Assembly (NCBI RefSeq): GCF_036330325.1 | Contig: NZ_JAZDRO010000005.1 | Span: forward strand, 1-64,000 | Length of the DNA: 64,000 bases | Origin: Hyphobacterium marinum | Lineage (GTDB): Bacteria > Pseudomonadota > Alphaproteobacteria > Caulobacterales > Maricaulaceae | Direction: 5' to 3' | In this document: positions 7,961 through 16,770 of the stretch, in pieces | How the letters are laid out: each line of letters starts with the position of its first letter | Position numbering within the stretch: position 1 is the stretch's first letter | The notes under the pieces: model-generated | Told to the model about the DNA's origin: nothing | What the model saw: only the letters and a program-made list of their open reading frames with translations | Databases searched by the model: none | Position numbers and translations under genes: made by a program

Positions 7961-9328
7961 TCAGGCCGCATCGGCGCTAGACCGGCGCGACGCTTTCATC
8001 GATTCCGCAATCCGGAACGCCATGTCGAGGGCCTGATCGGCATTCAGCCGTGGATCGCAATGGGTGTGATACCGCGACGACAAATCCGCTTCGGTCACGG
8101 CACGCGCGCCGCCAACACACTCGGTAACGTCACTTCCTGTCATCTCGAAATGCACACCGCCGGGATAGGCCCCCTCGCCGCGCACTGCCTCCATGAAGCG
8201 TTCGAGCTCGGAGAGGATGCTTTCAAAGTCCCGCGTCTTGTACCCGCTATCGGTCTTCACGGTGTTGCCGTGCATGGGATCACAGCTCCAGACGACCGTG
8301 CGGCCCTCACGTTCGACGGCGCGGACCAAGCCCGGCAGGCAGTCGCCGACCTTTTTTGCGCCCATGCGCGATATCAGAACCAGCCGGCCAGCTTCGTTCT
8401 GCGGATTGATCCGGTCGATGACCGGCAGGAGCTGATCGATCGTCGTCGTGGGTCCCACTTTCACGCCGACCGGATTGAGGACGCCACGCGCAAACTCGAC
8501 ATGGGCACCATCGGGTTGACGCGTCCGCTCGCCGATCCAGATCATGTGGGCCGACGTGGCCAGCCAGTCACCGGTCGCCGCCTCGCGCCGCGTCAGCGCC
8601 TCCTCGAAGGGCAGGTGCAGGGCTTCGTGACTGGTGTAGAAATCGACGCTTTCCAGGCTGCGCGCGCCCTCGCCCGTCACCCCACAGGCGCGCATGAAGG
8701 CCAGCGCCTCGGAAATCCGGCCCGCCAGTTCGCCATAGCGGTCACTTGCCGGGCTGCCGGACACGAATTCCAGCGTCCACTGGTGGACATTGTTGAGGTC
8801 AGCATAACCGCCCGAGGCGAAGGCCCGGATGAGGTTGAGCGTCGCAGCTGACTGGTCATAGGCGCGCAACAGGCGGCGCGGGTCAGGGACGCGGCTGTCC
8901 GCGTCAAACCCCATCTCGTTGACGGAATCGCCGCGATAACTGGGCAGTTCAACACCATCGCGCGTCTCGGTCGGGGCCGAGCGCGGCTTGGTGAACTGTC
9001 CGGCGATACGGCCGACCTTCACGATGGGTTTTGCTGCCGCGAAGGTCAGCACCACTGCCATCTGCAGCATGACGCGGAAAGTGTCGCGCACTGAGTCGGC
9101 CGAGAATTCCTTGAAGCTTTCCGCGCAATCACCGCCCTGCAAGAGGAAGGCACGGCCAGCGGTCACTTCGGCCAGCTGGCGCTTCAGACGGCGCGCTTCA
9201 CCGGCGAAGACGAGCGGCGGTTTGGAAGCCAGCTCGCGCTCGACGGTCGTGAGTGCATCCATGTCCGGATATTGCGGGATTTGCACAGCCGGCTTGTCGC
9301 GCCAGCTCGATGGCGACCAGTCTGTCAT
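7961..9328 (-). CDS. aroG: Class II 3-deoxy-7-phosphoheptulonate (DAHP) synthase
   Basis: A 455-aa plant-type (class II) DAHP synthase. It condenses phosphoenolpyruvate with erythrose 4-phosphate as the first step of the shikimate pathway. Recognisable motifs are LLQGGDCAESF, KVGRIAGQFTKPRS, WSCDPMHGNT and the C-terminal HTHCDPRLNADQ; conserved Cys, His and Glu residues of the metal site are present. The ATG at 9328 is chosen because it overlaps the gor stop as ATGA and the WSPSSWR N-terminus follows immediately; a longer frame ten codons upstream is less likely. Last gene of the glmU-gabD-rpiA-gor-aroG run. Confidence 0.93.
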   Translation of the reverse strand: MTDWSPSSWRDKPAVQIPQYPDMDALTTVERELASKPPLVFAGEARRLKRQLAEVTAGRAFLLQGGDCAESFKEFSADSVRDTFRVMLQMAVVLTFAAAKPIVKVGRIAGQFTKPRSAPTETRDGVELPSYRGDSVNEMGFDADSRVPDPRRLLRAYDQSAATLNLIRAFASGGYADLNNVHQWTLEFVSGSPASDRYGELAGRISEALAFMRACGVTGEGARSLESVDFYTSHEALHLPFEEALTRREAATGDWLATSAHMIWIGERTRQPDGAHVEFARGVLNPVGVKVGPTTTIDQLLPVIDRINPQNEAGRLVLISRMGAKKVGDCLPGLVRAVEREGRTVVWSCDPMHGNTVKTDSGYKTRDFESILSELERFMEAVRGEGAYPGGVHFEMTGSDVTECVGGARAVTEADLSSRYHTHCDPRLNADQALDMAFRIAESMKASRRSSADAA

Positions 9329-10710
9329 GATCCGCTCCCCAGCTCGGGCGGCACCCATTTGTCTTTCATCGTGACCAGCTCCTCGGCCACGGTCGGATGG
9401 ACGGCACAGGCGGCGTCGAATTGCGCCTTGGTCAATCCGGCTTTCACCGCAATGGCGGCCGACTGGATGATCTCGGGCGCATCATCGCCGGCGATATGCA
9501 CGCCGACGACGCACTGATCGTCCGCCTTGACCACCAGCTTCATCAACATGCGGGAATCCGCATTCCCCAGGATATTCTTCATTGGCCGGAAGACGGTCTT
9601 GTAGATGTCGATCTTGCCGTGGGTCTGGCGCGCATCGTGTTCGGACAGACCAACGGAACCCACAGGCGGCTGTGTGAAGACAGCGCTAGCGACATCGCTA
9701 TGGTCGAACGCCATGGCAGTGTCGCCGAAAACGGTCTCGGCAAAGGCCGCGCCCTCGCGAATGGCGACCGGCGTCAGATTGATCCGGTTGGTGACATCGC
9801 CGACGGCATAGATATGATCGATACTGGTCTGCGAATAGGCATCCACCTTGATCGCGCCCTTGTCGTCGGTCTCGACACCCACCGTGTCGAGGCCCAACCC
9901 CTTGGTATGGGGATCCCGGCCGATGGCCAGCATGACTTCGGTACAATCGACATGCTCGCCATTGTCGAGATCCACGCGTTTCGTGCCACCATCACCCTTG
10001 GTGATCTTGGTGAAATTCGCGTGCGTGATGACCCGGACGCCAAACTTCTTCAGCTCTTCGTGGATGTGGGCGCGAATATCGTCGTCAAAACCGCGCAGCA
10101 CCGTATCGCCGCGATAGACGAGGCAGGTCTTGACCCCAAGTCCGGCAAAAATCTGCGCGAATTCGCAAGCGATATAGCCCCCGCCCGCGATGACGATGGA
10201 CTCGGGCAGCGTGTCGAGGTGGAAGGCTTCGTTCGAGGTAATGGCCAGATCGCCCCCCGGAATATCAAGGCCGGACGGGGTTCCACCCGTCGCGATCAGG
10301 ATATGCCCCGCTGTGACCGTCTTGCCGGACTTCTCCAGGCGCAGCGTGTGAGCGTCCTCGAAAACGGCGCGTTCGGGAATGATCTCCACACCCGAATTCG
10401 ACAAATTCTTCCAGTAAATGCCCGACAGGCGGTCGACTTCGGCGTGGACGGCATCGCACAGGGTCGACCAGTCGAATGACGCGTCCTTGACGGTCCAGCC
10501 ATAGCCCTTGGCCATGTCGAAAGACTTGGCGTAAGCGCTGGCATAGACGAGGAATTTCTTCGGCACGCAGCCGCGAATTACGCACGTTCCGCCGACCCGG
10601 TATTCCTCGGCTATCGCGACGCGCGCGCCCTTCTGGGCCGACATCCGGGCTGCACGGACACCGCCAGAGCCCGCTCCGATGACGAAAAGGTCGTAGTCAT
10701 ATTCGGCCAC
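9325..10710 (-). CDS. gor: Glutathione-disulfide reductase
   Basis: A 461-aa FAD-dependent pyridine nucleotide-disulfide oxidoreductase that reduces glutathione disulfide with NADPH. It has the FAD motif GAGSGGVRAA, the redox disulfide GGTCVIRGCVPKK, an NAD(P) Rossmann motif GGGYIACEFA, and the C-terminal HPTVAEELV containing the catalytic His-Glu pair. The CVIRGC active site distinguishes glutathione reductase from dihydrolipoamide dehydrogenase (usually CLNxGC). It overlaps aroG by four bases and starts 12 bp after rpiA, within one minus-strand operon. Confidence 0.94.
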   Translation of the reverse strand: MAEYDYDLFVIGAGSGGVRAARMSAQKGARVAIAEEYRVGGTCVIRGCVPKKFLVYASAYAKSFDMAKGYGWTVKDASFDWSTLCDAVHAEVDRLSGIYWKNLSNSGVEIIPERAVFEDAHTLRLEKSGKTVTAGHILIATGGTPSGLDIPGGDLAITSNEAFHLDTLPESIVIAGGGYIACEFAQIFAGLGVKTCLVYRGDTVLRGFDDDIRAHIHEELKKFGVRVITHANFTKITKGDGGTKRVDLDNGEHVDCTEVMLAIGRDPHTKGLGLDTVGVETDDKGAIKVDAYSQTSIDHIYAVGDVTNRINLTPVAIREGAAFAETVFGDTAMAFDHSDVASAVFTQPPVGSVGLSEHDARQTHGKIDIYKTVFRPMKNILGNADSRMLMKLVVKADDQCVVGVHIAGDDAPEIIQSAAIAVKAGLTKAQFDAACAVHPTVAEELVTMKDKWVPPELGSGS

Positions 10711-10722
10711 ATCGCGCTCCCG

Positions 10723-11424
10723 CTACAATTCCATGATCCGCGCGCCGGAATCCTCACCCACAATGACGACGCGGGCCAGCCCGATGAACAGCCCGTGCTC
10801 CACCATGCCGGGAATCCGGTTGAGGGCCTCGGCCGCAGCATTCGGATCGGGAATGGCGCGGCAGGCGCAATCGAGGATGTAGTTACCGCCATCGGTTATG
10901 AAAGGCTTGCCGCTGTCACCCGCGCGGCGCAGCTGGACCTCGGGCCGCTGAATGCCCGCGGACTGCAGCGCATCGAACACTTTCTTGGCGGTGACGGTGA
11001 AGGCGAACGGGTCAACCTCGACCGGTAGCGGGAACTGGCCCAGCGTCGCGACCAGCTTGCTCTCGTCGATGATGACCACCATCAGGTCAGACGCGTTGGC
11101 GATGATCTTCTCGCGCAGATGACAACCGCCGCCGCCCTTGATCAGGCGGAACCGCCCGTCGACTTCGTCCGCGCCATCGACCGTGACGTGAATGCGGTCG
11201 ACCTTGTCGACTTCCGACAGGGTGATGCCGCTTTCGCGCGCCACTTCGGCGGTGGATTCCGATGTCGGAATGCCAATGATCGAGAGGCCGTCAGCAACAC
11301 GCTTGCCGAGTTCCCGCACAAAGACTTCCGAGGTCGATCCCGAACCCAGCCCGACGATCATTCCGTCCTGGACATAGTCCAGCGCAGCGATGGCCGCCGT
11401 GCGTTTCTGGCCGGCGGCGCTCAT
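10723..11424 (-). CDS. rpiA: Ribose-5-phosphate isomerase A
   Basis: A 233-aa isomerase interconverting ribose 5-phosphate and ribulose 5-phosphate in the pentose phosphate pathway. Family motifs are GLGSGSTSEVFV (phosphate loop), DGADEVD with the catalytic Asp, KGGGGCHLREKI with the catalytic Glu-Lys, and DESKLV. Full length with all active-site residues. The start overlaps the gabD stop by four bases. Pentose phosphate flux ties it to aroG (erythrose 4-phosphate user) and gor (NADPH user) downstream. Confidence 0.95.
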   Translation of the reverse strand: MSAAGQKRTAAIAALDYVQDGMIVGLGSGSTSEVFVRELGKRVADGLSIIGIPTSESTAEVARESGITLSEVDKVDRIHVTVDGADEVDGRFRLIKGGGGCHLREKIIANASDLMVVIIDESKLVATLGQFPLPVEVDPFAFTVTAKKVFDALQSAGIQRPEVQLRRAGDSGKPFITDGGNYILDCACRAIPDPNAAAEALNRIPGMVEHGLFIGLARVVIVGEDSGARIMEL

Positions 11425-12890
11425 GGATTTACTCCGGCGAGCAGGACGTATTTGAGGTCAGTGAACTCCTCCACACCCCATTTGCCACCCTCGCGGCCAA
11501 TACCGGATTCCTTGACGCCGCCGAACGGCGTCGAGGCCGATCCGACCATGGGCGCGTTGATCCCGACCATGCCGTAATCGAGCGCTTCGGACATGCGATG
11601 TACGCGGCCGATATCGCGCGTGTAGAGATAGGCTGCCAGGCCATAGGGCGTATCGTTGGCCGCCTTGATGATGCTGGCCTCGTCCGTCATCCGGTAAACC
11701 GAGGCGACGGGGCCGAAAATCTCGCCAGATGCCAGTTCGTGGTCGAGGCCGACACCTTCGATCAGGGTCGGCGCGAAGAAGGATCCGCCGAGTTCGGCTG
11801 CCAGCGACTTGCCGCCCACGCGCACCCGGGCACCGCTTTGGGCGGCCGAACGCACCAGCGAATCCACCCGGGTCACGGCCTCGTCATGGATGAGGGGGCC
11901 GATCTGGACATCGGGGTCGAAACCGTCACCCGCCCTGACTGCCGCGATCCGGGTTTCAAGCGCGTCGAGGAAGGCATCAGCGACGCCCTCCTGTACCAGG
12001 ATCCGGTTCGGCGAGACGCAGGTCTGACCACCGGAGCGGAATTTGGCCTGCGCGACACCGGTAGCGGCGGCCTCGACATCGGCATCATCCATGACGATGA
12101 AGGGCGCATTGCCGCCCAGTTCAAGCGCGACACGTTTCACGCCATCGGCGGCCTGACGCATCAACAGCTTGCCGATCTCGGTCGAGCCGGTGAAGCCAAT
12201 GAGGCGGACCGCCTTCGACCCTGTCAGGACCGGTCCGATCTGTTCGGCTTCGCCACAGACGACGTTGAAGACGCCCTTCGGGATGCCCGCGCGGTCGGCC
12301 AGTTCGGCGAGCGCCAGCGCGGTCAGCGGCGTTTCCGGAGCGGGCTTGACAACCATCGTGCAGCCCGCCGCCAGAGCTGGTGCACATTTGCGCGTGATCA
12401 TCGCCGCGGGGAAGTTCCATGGAGTGATGCAGGAGACCACGCCGACGGGCTGGCGAATCGTCCAGCCGCGCGCGCCGGGCATCGGCACGGACAGTGTTTC
12501 GCCATGCAGGCGTTTGGCCTCTTCTGCCGACCAGTCGATGAAAGCCGAGCCATAGAGAATTTCGCCCTTGGCTTCGGCCAGCGGCTTGCCCATTTCCGCC
12601 GTGATCATCACGGCAAGGTCATCGATATGGGCGAGGATCAGGCGGTTCCACTCATGGAGCAGTTTTGCGCGTTCAAAGGGCGAGACCTTGCGCCAAATGA
12701 CAAACGCCGCCTCGGCGGCGTCAATCGCACGGCGCGCGCCGTCAGCCCCGACATCGGCGACTTCGGCCAGGCGCTCGCGATTGGCCGGATTGTCGACAGG
12801 AAAGCGGTTCTGCCCGCTGACCCACTGACCATCGATGAAGGAATCCGTCTTGAAGAGTGCCGTGTCCTGAAGGCGATTCAGAGCCGTCAT
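11421..12890 (-). CDS. gabD: NAD(P)-dependent succinate-semialdehyde dehydrogenase
   Basis: A 489-aa aldehyde dehydrogenase best matching the GabD clade, which oxidises succinate semialdehyde to succinate in GABA catabolism. The general base Glu is in ELGGNAPF and the nucleophile Cys in GGQTCVSPNR; the NAD-binding segment VVKPAPETPLTA and the C-terminal GVKESGIGREGG are typical. Its ATG directly abuts the glmU stop (no intervening base) and its stop overlaps rpiA, so it is the second gene of the operon. No gabT aminotransferase is nearby, so the in vivo substrate could be another short aldehyde. Confidence 0.87.
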   Translation of the reverse strand: MTALNRLQDTALFKTDSFIDGQWVSGQNRFPVDNPANRERLAEVADVGADGARRAIDAAEAAFVIWRKVSPFERAKLLHEWNRLILAHIDDLAVMITAEMGKPLAEAKGEILYGSAFIDWSAEEAKRLHGETLSVPMPGARGWTIRQPVGVVSCITPWNFPAAMITRKCAPALAAGCTMVVKPAPETPLTALALAELADRAGIPKGVFNVVCGEAEQIGPVLTGSKAVRLIGFTGSTEIGKLLMRQAADGVKRVALELGGNAPFIVMDDADVEAAATGVAQAKFRSGGQTCVSPNRILVQEGVADAFLDALETRIAAVRAGDGFDPDVQIGPLIHDEAVTRVDSLVRSAAQSGARVRVGGKSLAAELGGSFFAPTLIEGVGLDHELASGEIFGPVASVYRMTDEASIIKAANDTPYGLAAYLYTRDIGRVHRMSEALDYGMVGINAPMVGSASTPFGGVKESGIGREGGKWGVEEFTDLKYVLLAGVNP

Positions 12891-14237
12891 CTAGCTCTCC
12901 GTCTTGCGCTTCGTCATGGCCGCCCGGAAGCGGGTCGCCCATCCGTCCTTGTTCACCTGCTTGGCCCGACCCAGCGCCAGCGCATCATCGGGCACATTGT
13001 CCGTCACCACGCCGCCGGACCCGGTATAGGCCCCATTGCCGATGGTGACCGGGGCGACCAGCGAGGAGTTTGAGCCGATGAAAGCCCCCTCACCGATCAC
13101 GGTCTGGTGCTTGCCGAACCCGTCATAATTGCAGGTGATGGTTCCGGCCCCGATATTGGCCTTCGCGCCGACATCGGCATCCCCGATATAGGACAGGTGG
13201 CTGGCCTTGGCACCGGCTCCGAAGCGCGACTTTTTGACTTCGACGAAATTCCCGATCCGGGCATCGGGGCCGATATCAGCCCCCGGACGCAGGCGGGCAT
13301 AGGGACCGACCTGGGCCCCGGTGCGGATCACGCAGCCTTCCAGGTGCGAGAACGCCTTGATGACGGCCCCGTCCTCGACCGTGACGCCCGGACCGAAGAC
13401 GACATTCGGCTCAATGACGATGTCGCGGCCCAGCTTTGTGTCATAGGAAAAATGAACGGTTTCCGGAGCCTGCAGTGACGCCCCGTCGCGCATGGCCTCG
13501 ATGCGGCGGCGCACCTGCCAGACGCGCGTGGCTTCGGCGAGGTCGGCGCGGGCATTGACCCCCATGACTTCACCGGCATCGCCACGCACCGCGACGGCGC
13601 GCAGGCCGCGGGCGACGGCGAGGCCGACGACGTCGGTGAGATAGTATTCCTTGTTGGCATTGTCGTTCGTGACTTCGCCGAGAAGCTCGAACAGAAGCGG
13701 GGCCGGTGCGGCGAGCACGCCGGAGTTCACAAGCCGGACCTTCAGCTCGTCCGCACTGGCATCCTTGGCCTCGACGATGCGGAGAAGGTCGCCGTTCTCG
13801 CTCTCAATGAGGCGGCCATAGGCCCCCGGCTCGTCCGGCTCGAAGCCCAGAACGGCAACGGAGGCCCCGTCTTCCAGCGCCGCGAAGACACGCTCAACGG
13901 TTTCGGCCCGGATCAGCGGTGTATCGCCATAAAGAACGATGGCAAACCCGTCGAAACCGGCCATGGCGTCCTTCGCGGCGAGCACGGCGTGACCGGTGCC
14001 CAGCGGCGGATCCTGCAAGGCGGTCAACGTTCCGGCCTTCTGACCGGCTTCGTCGACCTGTCGTGACTTGTCGCCATAGACCGTGACGATCCGGTCCGCA
14101 CCGCTGTCGCGCGCCAGCGCAATCGTCCATTCCACCATCGGGCGGCCGGCAACCGGGTGCAGGCATTTGGGCAGGCTCGACCGCATCCGCGTGCCCAGAC
14201 CTGCTGCGAGGATGACGGCGGCGCGCGATTGGGACAT
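12891..14237 (-). CDS. glmU: Bifunctional UDP-GlcNAc pyrophosphorylase / GlcN-1-P acetyltransferase
   Basis: A 448-aa cytoplasmic enzyme making UDP-N-acetylglucosamine for peptidoglycan and lipopolysaccharide. The N-terminal nucleotidyltransferase domain starts LAAGLGTRMRSSLPK and includes LYGDTPLI. The C-terminal left-handed beta-helix acetyltransferase shows hexapeptide repeats and the NFVEVKKS...HLSYIGDADVG...GAGTITCNYDG series typical of GlmU. First gene of the operon continuing into gabD-rpiA-gor-aroG, divergent from gph across a 114-bp intergenic region. Confidence 0.95.
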   Translation of the reverse strand: MSQSRAAVILAAGLGTRMRSSLPKCLHPVAGRPMVEWTIALARDSGADRIVTVYGDKSRQVDEAGQKAGTLTALQDPPLGTGHAVLAAKDAMAGFDGFAIVLYGDTPLIRAETVERVFAALEDGASVAVLGFEPDEPGAYGRLIESENGDLLRIVEAKDASADELKVRLVNSGVLAAPAPLLFELLGEVTNDNANKEYYLTDVVGLAVARGLRAVAVRGDAGEVMGVNARADLAEATRVWQVRRRIEAMRDGASLQAPETVHFSYDTKLGRDIVIEPNVVFGPGVTVEDGAVIKAFSHLEGCVIRTGAQVGPYARLRPGADIGPDARIGNFVEVKKSRFGAGAKASHLSYIGDADVGAKANIGAGTITCNYDGFGKHQTVIGEGAFIGSNSSLVAPVTIGNGAYTGSGGVVTDNVPDDALALGRAKQVNKDGWATRFRAAMTKRKTES

Positions 14238-14351
14238 GGCAGTAATTCCGGATAATTGGGGTCGTGTTGATTTCTGCGGGCGCTATAACGCATTGGCGGC
14301 GCGGACGCGACCACAGTTTACCCGATTTCCCCTCTCCGGAGAGCAGCTTTC

Positions 14352-15032
14352 ATGTCCGATTGTTTCAAGGGAGCCGGGATCGCATTTGATCTCGATGGCA
14401 CGCTGGTCGATACCGCGCCGGATCTGGTCCGTGCGCTCAATGCCGTCATCGCCGAGGACGGGCTCGCCCCCATTCCGGTCGGGGATGTCCGCATGATGGT
14501 GGGGCGCGGGGCCCGCGTGCTGATCGAACGCGCCTATGCCGTGCAGGGCGTGCCGCTCAAATCCGATGCCATTGACCCGCATGTCGCGCGCTTCATCGAC
14601 GTCTACCGGGAGGGTATCGCTGATCTCAGCCGGCCGTTCGACGGCTGCATTGACCTGCTCGACGAATTGCAGGCACGCGGAAGCCGCCTGTCGGTTTGCA
14701 CCAACAAGCCGTCCGAGCTCGCCGATCTGCTGATCGCCGAACTGGGTCTGTCGCAGTATTTCGAACGGATCATCGGCCCCGAACGCACGCCCGCCAAAAA
14801 GCCGGATGCGGCGCATTTCCTGTCGGCGGTTGCCGATGCAGGACCGAAGCTCGCCATGGTCGGGGATTCGGAACCGGACGTAACCTGCGCCAGGGCGGCG
14901 GGTGTCCCCGTCATCCTGATGGCGCATGGCTACAGCGAGATACCGGCCGGCGCACTGGGCGCCGACCGGCTACTCGATCAGTTTTCCGATTTGCCCGGCG
15001 CGCTCGAAGCGCTGTGGGCGGACCCGGATTAG
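14352..15032 (+). CDS. gph: Phosphoglycolate phosphatase (HAD family)
   Basis: A 226-aa HAD-superfamily hydrolase. Motif I is FDLDGTLVDTAPD with the nucleophilic Asp; motif II is the CTNKPSE segment, motif III contains AKKPDAAHF and motif IV GDSEPDVTCARAAGVP. Gph removes 2-phosphoglycolate formed by DNA 3'-end repair. Divergent from glmU, preceded by GGAGAG about 10 bp before the ATG. Its last four bases overlap the end of the convergent small gene at 15029. Other HAD substrates cannot be excluded. Confidence 0.88.
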   Translation: MSDCFKGAGIAFDLDGTLVDTAPDLVRALNAVIAEDGLAPIPVGDVRMMVGRGARVLIERAYAVQGVPLKSDAIDPHVARFIDVYREGIADLSRPFDGCIDLLDELQARGSRLSVCTNKPSELADLLIAELGLSQYFERIIGPERTPAKKPDAAHFLSAVADAGPKLAMVGDSEPDVTCARAAGVPVILMAHGYSEIPAGALGADRLLDQFSDLPGALEALWADPD

Positions 15033-15280
15033 GCCGAGCGGAGTTCCGGCTCGGAATCGTTCGCGGTGCGACCCGGGGCGCGGTCATTGGCGGCCACATT
15101 ACGCGGCGGCATGCCATTGACCATGTTCGAGCGAACGTCGGTACGCGCAGAGCGCATGGCGGGCATGAAGCCGGCGTCGACCAGGTCGACATTGACGTCA
15201 TATCCGCGCTCGGCCCAGTAGGCCTCGATACGTTGCTTCAGGCGGCGTGCGCCTTCGGGGGTGCAAAAATCGTTATTCAT
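15029..15280 (-). CDS. Small conserved protein of unknown function
   Basis: An 83-aa soluble protein. The N-terminal half (EGARRLKQRIEAYWAERGYD, then VNVDLVDAGFMPAMRSARTD) is compositionally ordered and looks constrained; the C-terminal third is polar and probably disordered. The ATG at 15280 is chosen because GGAGAG lies eight bases upstream; a TTG one codon earlier also exists. The stop overlaps the convergent gph stop. I recall similar short proteins in other Caulobacterales/Maricaulales but know no function. The leader is about 150 nt if the TATA-like sequence near 15395 is its promoter. Confidence 0.65.
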   Translation of the reverse strand: MNNDFCTPEGARRLKQRIEAYWAERGYDVNVDLVDAGFMPAMRSARTDVRSNMVNGMPPRNVAANDRAPGRTANDSEPELRSA

Positions 15281-15478
15281 CAAAAACTCTCCGTAACGGC
15301 CGGGGCCCAGCCCGCGGCTCGACTTACGTGCGCTCCCTCTTAGGAAGGAAAACGACCGGGCCGTCTCTCGTAGCAGCCAGTGTCGCGTGGCCTCATATAG
15401 GTGCTAAACGTTCGTGACGATAGTGTGACCCTGCGTCAAGTCGCCGCACAGCGTCCAAGCCGTTGCAGCCTCCCTGCC

Positions 15479-15506
15479 TTGACCGGCCCGAGCCCGCCCC
15501 TTATAG
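15479..15506 (+). promoter_or_regulatory. Promoter of tRNA-Val
   Basis: TTGACC (15479-15484) and TTATAG (15501-15506) with 16-bp spacing, about 20 bp upstream of the mature tRNA 5' end. Close to the sigma-70-like consensus, with a GC-rich discriminator as expected for a stable RNA promoter. Confidence 0.65.
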
Positions 15507-15526
15507 CCCTGCATCCGCATTACGGC

Positions 15527-15601
15527 GGGCGATTAGCTCAGCGGGAGAGCACTGCCTTCACACGGCAGGGGTCGCTGGTTCAATCCCAGCATCGCCCACC
15601 A
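15527..15601 (+). tRNA. tRNA-Val(CAC)
   Basis: A 75-nt cloverleaf including an encoded CCA end. Acceptor arms GGGCGAT / ATCGCCC pair perfectly. The D-arm has AGCTCAGCGGGAGAGC, the anticodon stem is CTGCC/GGCAG with loop TTCACAC giving anticodon CAC (reads GUG), and the T-arm is CGCTGGTTCAATCCCAGC with a near-invariant GGTTCAATCC. No integrase or phage remnant adjoins it, so it is not an obvious integration site. Confidence 0.96.
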
Positions 15602-15714
15602 TTTCCACCACGGTTCGTTAATACCCTGTTCGGCGCACCATGTGCCACATCGCCCACTTGCGAAACGTTCTCAAAAATGTCATCGCTATTCGGGACAAAG
15701 GGAGTTTGACGATC

Positions 15715-16743
15715 ATGATCAAGAGAATGCTGTGCCTGGGTGTGCTGTCCGCGGTCGCTCTGTCCGCATGCGGCCAAAGCGGTGAAGAGCGCGTGGTGAA
15801 CGTCTATACGGCGCGCCACTATTCCTCCGACGATTTCGTCTACGCGAATTTCACCGAAGCAACCGGTATTGAGGTCAATGTCATCTCCGCCGGTGGTGAC
15901 CTGCTGATCGAGCGGGTTCGCGCCGACGGCGACCGCAGCCCGGCGGACGTGATCGTGACGGTCGACGCAGCGCGGCTTTACCGTGCCGAACAGGCCGGCC
16001 TCTTCGCCCCGACTGATTTCTCCCAGCTGGCAGGCACCCTTCCGGCCAACATGATGGACCCGCAGGGCCACTGGATTGCCTTTGCCGGCCGCGCCCGCGT
16101 CATCGCCTACAGCACCGAGCGCGTCGATCCGTCCGAGCTCTCCGGTTATGAGGACCTGGCCGACCCGCGCTGGGAAGGCCGGTTGTGCATGCGCTCGTCG
16201 GACAACGCCTATAACCAGTCGCTTCTGGCCTCGATCATCGCCCATCGCGGCGAGGACTTCGCGGAAAGCTGGGCCACCGGCGTCGCCAACAATCTGGCCC
16301 GTCCGCCCAGCGGCGGCGATACCGACCAGATCACTGCAATCGCCGCCGGTGAGTGCGACGCGGCCCTGGTCAATCACTACTACTATGCGCGTCTCGCACG
16401 CTCGGAGAATCCGGACGATCAGGCCGTGGCCACAGCGGTCGATCTCTTCTTCCCGGGCGACAGCGAGTTCGGCACCCATGTGAATGTTTCCGGAGCCGGG
16501 ATCGCCGCCAACGCACCCCACCCGGCCGAAGCGCGCGAATTCATCGCCTACATGCTCTCTGATGACGCCCAGCAGGCGTTTGCCGAGCTGACCAATGAAT
16601 TCCCGGTCACGGGGTTTGACGGTTACGACAATGCGCTGGTGCGCGACTACGTCTCGATTCGTCAGGACTCGATCAATCTCGGAGAACTCGGAGAGCATAC
16701 TGAAACCGCACAGCGGATTTTCGACCGCTCCGGTTGGCCATAA
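15715..16743 (+). CDS. fbpA: Iron(III) ABC transporter substrate-binding lipoprotein
   Basis: A 342-aa periplasmic binding protein of the FbpA/FutA type that captures ferric iron. The ATG at 15715 starts a lipoprotein signal, MIKRMLCLGVLSAVALSACG, with lipobox LSAC, so it is probably anchored in the inner membrane; a longer upstream frame would bury this signal. The mature part begins VVNVYTARHY (Tyr near the metal site) and later has NHYYYARL, the paired tyrosines typical of Fe(III) ligands. It is followed 27 bp downstream by the permease and then the ATPase gene. Confidence 0.9.
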   Translation: MIKRMLCLGVLSAVALSACGQSGEERVVNVYTARHYSSDDFVYANFTEATGIEVNVISAGGDLLIERVRADGDRSPADVIVTVDAARLYRAEQAGLFAPTDFSQLAGTLPANMMDPQGHWIAFAGRARVIAYSTERVDPSELSGYEDLADPRWEGRLCMRSSDNAYNQSLLASIIAHRGEDFAESWATGVANNLARPPSGGDTDQITAIAAGECDAALVNHYYYARLARSENPDDQAVATAVDLFFPGDSEFGTHVNVSGAGIAANAPHPAEAREFIAYMLSDDAQQAFAELTNEFPVTGFDGYDNALVRDYVSIRQDSINLGELGEHTETAQRIFDRSGWP

Positions 16744-16770
16744 GCCATTCCCCGGCTAGAGAGCAGCCGG

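Noticed and set aside
11598..13073. 491-aa plus-strand frame over gabD
   Set aside because: Shadow of the aldehyde dehydrogenase gene; the minus-strand frame has full catalytic motifs.
15527..15601. tRNA-Val as an integration site for a mobile island
   Set aside because: No integrase or repeated tRNA 3' end is visible; neighbours are housekeeping and iron-uptake genes.
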